Assembly: GCA_017553785.1 (NCBI GenBank)
Contig: JAFZKD010000110.1
Coordinates: 1 to 64,000, forward strand
Reading direction: 5' to 3'
Length of the DNA: 64,000 nucleotides
Source: Muribaculaceae bacterium
GTDB taxonomy: Bacteria; Bacteroidota; Bacteroidia; Bacteroidales; Muribaculaceae
The notes under the pieces are model-generated. The model worked only from the letters and a program-made list of their open reading frames with translations, was not told the origin of the DNA and did no database searches. The translations under genes and the position numbers were made by a program. Shown piece after piece: positions 61,302-64,000 of the stretch; positions within the stretch are counted from its first letter, which is position 1, and every line of letters starts with the position of its first letter.

Positions 61302-63059
61302 TTACAGTAGCATCAAGGGCATCTCTAAAGGAGTTTCCTTAAAGAAGAATTTAGCTAATTGATTGATAGTTAACTGCATGTCGGTTTCCCTACCACGGGT
61401 AACACGTCGGGCAGAGCCTTCGCCGATAGCATAGCAACCATTGTTCTCGCTGATGTGGAGATCACCGGTGACCTCCAGAATGAGCGATATGTCAGTATGG
61501 GTAGCGGCGTAGTGCTGCAGGGCTTTCATGACATTGATGACTCGTGCCATGCCCTTGTAGTGTGGCTTGACAAGGTAATATGATTTGTCGAGTCGGCTAT
61601 AGGTTTCCAGCGTCTCCCACGACTGTTGGTCCTGTAACAGCACACTGGGACGGCTTTGCTGCCATTGGTCATAGGTCTCAAAACCACGTTCTATCACATC
61701 ATTGTCCTGTACTGGGCAGGTGCCTACTTGGGCATAACCAAGTTTCTCGTAAAAATCCTGCAAACTGTCCTGTTCAATGAGCAGGCAGGCGAATACCTTG
61801 CCCCGGCACAATAATTGACGATGCATGAGCTTGAACAGTCGTGCCATCAGGTGCTGGCCACGGAATTCAGGCAATGTGCCCACAGCATATAGATAGACGA
61901 CATCCATCAATTGGCCGTGATACAGCAACCGATAGGGCAGTGCTTGTGCCGATGACACGATTTGTCCCTGCTGGCTGCGGCAATAGTTCCCTGATGGGTC
62001 ATATATGCGCGTGAAGAAGATGTCTAGAGCCTCGTCACGGTCGTTGAACACCGTTTTCATCAGCTGGCGCACACCGTCGTGTTTCATTTCCTCGACTTTG
62101 GCAGACTGCTCAGGGTTGGCCACGGCGCGGTCTTTCATAATATGATAGGCGGGATGGTAAGACGACTTGGCGCGCCGCAGCCCGGGCAGACCCATGTCTT
62201 CCTCTAGGTTGATATAGGTGTATTGCTCTGGAATCTGCTTCATGAATTCGTGTCGCACGACTGTATAAACGCCCTTGTAGTTGATGTCGCCCTTCTCGAC
62301 GCATAGGTCAAAAGTGTTGGCATTGATGGGCACACCATAGGTGAATGCCACCATTTTTCCATCGACAAACACAGCCCCGCCAATGGCCCCAAAACGGTTC
62401 CAGTTGTCAAACACATAACTGATTGACTCATGTTCCATCACGTTGCTGTCAGACCCTTGGATATGACCTAAGGCCTCGGCATTATCGCTCCACTGCTGCA
62501 GCAGTTCAAGGCATTGGGGAAATAGGTCAGGTTCAAGGGGACGGTACTCGTGGTTGGGATAAAAACGTGGGAATTGGTAAAGGTGTTGCCGTTTAGGGCG
62601 CATTTCCTTACCCTCGAGTGAGATGATTTTCTCTCTCAAACAGATGTAGTCGTAGCGTTCGGTCAGCGGCTGGGAAAACTCAAACTCCCCTGGGAATGTG
62701 CGTTGAAGGAACTGGATTTCCCACTGGTTGAGATTGGTGATGCTGAAGGGCAGATGATGGGCATAGGATTCATCTTTCAACATGCTCACAATCCGGCCGA
62801 GACAGCCTTCGCCAGTGAGTGATAGGCGAGGGTGCTCTGCATTGGCGGGGACGGGTGGCAGAGGCATGGTGTGGGTGAATTGTCCGTCATAGACGAAACG
62901 CAGCACCAGATGCCCCTCGACGATGGCATATTCCAGCCCATACTGGTTCCAGGTGAGCAGGTTCACGCTGCTCCACTCGCAACCTTGAACGTCTTCCCAC
63001 CGCAGGTACCCGTTGATAACATCCAGATCCTCGAAGCCAACCCTCTTATATGCTGTCAC
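61302..63059 (-). CDS. DUF2156 - GNAT - SCP-like fusion protein
   Basis: 585 residues, cytosolic. Residues about 5-310 resemble DUF2156/phosphatidylglycerol-lysyltransferase C-terminal domains, themselves GNAT-like (FGAIGGAVFVDGKMVAFTYG, INLEEDMGLPGLRRAKSSY). Residues about 320-450 form a second GNAT unit (VVYLYAVGTLPEFRGQHLMARL, acetyl-CoA loop about residue 400; FYEKLGYAQVG). The last 100 residues resemble the sterol-carrier-like domain of Eis-type acetyltransferases (ILEVTGDLHISENNGCYAIGEG). No membrane segment, so not a full MprF. Aminoacyl or acetyl transfer to a small molecule or lipid is possible; substrate unknown. Confidence 0.85.
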   Translation of the reverse strand: MTAYKRVGFEDLDVINGYLRWEDVQGCEWSSVNLLTWNQYGLEYAIVEGHLVLRFVYDGQFTHTMPLPPVPANAEHPRLSLTGEGCLGRIVSMLKDESYAHHLPFSITNLNQWEIQFLQRTFPGEFEFSQPLTERYDYICLREKIISLEGKEMRPKRQHLYQFPRFYPNHEYRPLEPDLFPQCLELLQQWSDNAEALGHIQGSDSNVMEHESISYVFDNWNRFGAIGGAVFVDGKMVAFTYGVPINANTFDLCVEKGDINYKGVYTVVRHEFMKQIPEQYTYINLEEDMGLPGLRRAKSSYHPAYHIMKDRAVANPEQSAKVEEMKHDGVRQLMKTVFNDRDEALDIFFTRIYDPSGNYCRSQQGQIVSSAQALPYRLLYHGQLMDVVYLYAVGTLPEFRGQHLMARLFKLMHRQLLCRGKVFACLLIEQDSLQDFYEKLGYAQVGTCPVQDNDVIERGFETYDQWQQSRPSVLLQDQQSWETLETYSRLDKSYYLVKPHYKGMARVINVMKALQHYAATHTDISLILEVTGDLHISENNGCYAIGEGSARRVTRGRETDMQLTINQLAKFFFKETPLEMPLMLL

Positions 63060-63120
63060 AGTCTCTTTTGCACTTTAAAATTTGGTCATAGTGCGATGCA
63101 CCATAATATGTTTTGTGGGA

Positions 63121-63128
63121 CAAAAGTA
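63121..63128 (-). promoter_or_regulatory. -7 box of the DUF2156-GNAT gene
   Basis: TACTTTTG on the minus strand, 62 bp before the ATG at 63059. Confidence 0.55.
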
Positions 63129-63192
63129 ATATTTTCCCTCTAAAGGAAAGCGCTTTTCTTCATCATTAGGTGTAATAATCAAGAATTCTGTG

Positions 63193-63200
63193 TATATTTG
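63193..63200 (+). promoter_or_regulatory. -7 box of the rhodanese-Nudix transcript
   Basis: TATATTTG, 25 bp before the ATG at 63226. Confidence 0.55.
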
Positions 63201-63225
63201 CCTCAATTTCTGATTTACATGATAT

Positions 63226-63666
63226 ATGGTAATGATAACATTGATGCTTAATTTGAAGTCCATGTTGTTGCTGGCGGTAGTGACGATAATCGCTGTCTCG
63301 TGTGCCAAGATGATTGGTCGGAGCCACAACAGGCCATTGGCGATTGACACCTATTCAAATGTGGGTGTTGACGAATTCCAAAATCTGATTGCTAACCCCA
63401 GTGTTCAATTGCTTGACGTGCGTTCACAGGACGAGTTTGATGATGGACACATCGCTGGTGCTGTTCTTGTGGATGTGAATGATACCGCTTTTGTCGAGAA
63501 TGCAAAAGCCGTGCTTGACCCCCAGAGAGAGGTGGCTGTCTATTGCCGCAGCGGACGTCGCAGTGCACGTGCTGCGGGCCTGCTGGCCGCTCAAGGGATG
63601 AAAGTGACCAACCTGGAGGGCGGTGTCATCGCTTGGCAGGATGCCGGCAAATCACTCGTGAAATGA
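63226..63666 (+). CDS. Rhodanese-domain lipoprotein
   Basis: 146 residues. Lipoprotein-type signal: LLLAVVTIIAVSC with Cys about residue 26. The single rhodanese domain (about 45-142) has LLDVRSQDEFDDGHIAGAV and the active-site loop VYCRSGRRSARAA (catalytic Cys about residue 108). Such proteins transfer sulfane sulfur; a periplasmic lipid-anchored form could serve redox or sulfur handling. Several in-frame ATGs near the start leave the exact start open. Its stop overlaps the Nudix ATG. Confidence 0.9.
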   Translation: MVMITLMLNLKSMLLLAVVTIIAVSCAKMIGRSHNRPLAIDTYSNVGVDEFQNLIANPSVQLLDVRSQDEFDDGHIAGAVLVDVNDTAFVENAKAVLDPQREVAVYCRSGRRSARAAGLLAAQGMKVTNLEGGVIAWQDAGKSLVK

Positions 63667-64000
63667 TGCGGCGCAAGCACTACAATGTGGTGGCTGCCGT
63701 TATCGAGGTCGATGGCAAGGTGCTGTGCATGCAGCGCGGGGTGACTCGTTATACCTACACCAGTCACCTATGGGAATTTCCGGGCGGCAAGGTAGAGGAA
63801 GGAGAGACCCCTGAGCAAGCCTTGCATCGGGAGTTGCTCGAGGAGATGGATCTTGATGTCGAGGTCCATGAGCACCTCGCCATAGTAACGCATGGCTATC
63901 CCGACTTCATCATCACGCTTGCGGCCTATCGCTGCACTGCCTCCACGACCGATTTCACCATGCGTGAACATGCCGCTAGCCGCTGGCTGCCTTGGGAGGA
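63663..64000 (+). CDS. Nudix hydrolase, MutT-like, 3' end beyond the window
   Basis: 112 codons present. Starts at ATGATG, overlapping the rhodanese stop by four bases (ATGA). Begins RRKHYNVVAAVIEVDGKVLC. The Nudix box GGKVEEGETPEQALHRELLEE is in place (about residues 43-63; broken here by description only), but the glycine of the REUxEExGU motif is Asp (EEMDLD). LWEFPGGK is typical of MutT/8-oxo-dGTP or (d)CTP pyrophosphatases, so nucleotide-pool cleaning is likely. The C-terminus is missing. Confidence 0.9.
   Translation, partial: MMRRKHYNVVAAVIEVDGKVLCMQRGVTRYTYTSHLWEFPGGKVEEGETPEQALHRELLEEMDLDVEVHEHLAIVTHGYPDFIITLAAYRCTASTTDFTMREHAASRWLPWE

Noticed and set aside
1-64000. CRISPR array, prophage, insertion sequence or rRNA operon
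   Set aside because: No spaced direct repeats of CRISPR size, no transposase, integrase, phage structural or rRNA sequence was recognised on either strand.

Overview
The window comes from a gut-type member of the Bacteroidales; a Muribaculaceae- or Prevotella-like lineage is my best inference. The evidence is T9SS-type C-terminal tails on several secreted proteins, BspA-like leucine-rich repeat proteins, DUF4294 and DUF3256 proteins, a KISTS-type MetRS, a tryptophanase, and the Bacteroidetes -7 promoter box TAnnTTTG upstream of most transcription units. Both edges cut genes: metG on the left and a Nudix hydrolase on the right.

Region by region. (1) 1-4.4 kb: metG, then a two-gene DNA-modification module (EcoRI-type adenine methylase plus a DUF262-HNH protein) behind a long, strongly structured leader. 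(2) 4.4-20.1 kb: secreted beta-helix and dockerin proteins, a Na/Pi cotransporter, an outer-membrane beta-barrel, an ECF sigma/anti-sigma/exported-protein cassette with ATGA overlaps, a CPBP protease, an esterase, a MATE exporter and small envelope proteins. (3) 20.2-26.0 kb: a 1398-residue T9SS-secreted protein and tnaA. (4) 26.2-35.2 kb: a six-gene minus-strand operon encoding a vWA lipoprotein, a membrane protein, a tubulin-like GTPase, a 1147-residue actin/Hsp70-like ATPase, a membrane-anchored acidic protein and a zinc-ribbon membrane protein. (5) 35.2-45.8 kb: two large surface proteins, then a housekeeping run (trmB, Mrp/ApbC ATPase, M48 lipoprotein, DUF3256, xseA, xseB). (6) 46.0-52.5 kb: tRNA-Leu(UAG) and a recombination-scarred island. 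The tRNA 3' end and its terminator recur twice downstream, separating an AT-rich two-gene segment and two tandem serpin genes, one fused to a TonB C-terminal domain. (7) 52.6-64 kb: a BspA/Ig/dockerin protein, an exported EEP-family phosphatase/nuclease, a C10 protease with dockerin, a P1 peptidase, a C26 amidotransferase-like fusion, a DUF2156-GNAT-SCP fusion, a rhodanese lipoprotein and a partial Nudix hydrolase.

The strongest candidates for an undescribed system are the operon combining tubulin-like and actin-like NTPases at 26250-35204, the structured leader RNA with mutually exclusive pairings at 3697-3899, and the palindromic element of helically phased 10-bp repeats that ends in a tRNA-Leu tail at 48.57-48.75 and 50.36-50.55 kb. 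A recurring theme is dockerin-like modules at protein C-termini together with cohesin-like modules in neighbouring surface proteins. No CRISPR array, transposase, integrase or rRNA gene was seen. All assignments come from reading motifs by eye; no database search was run.
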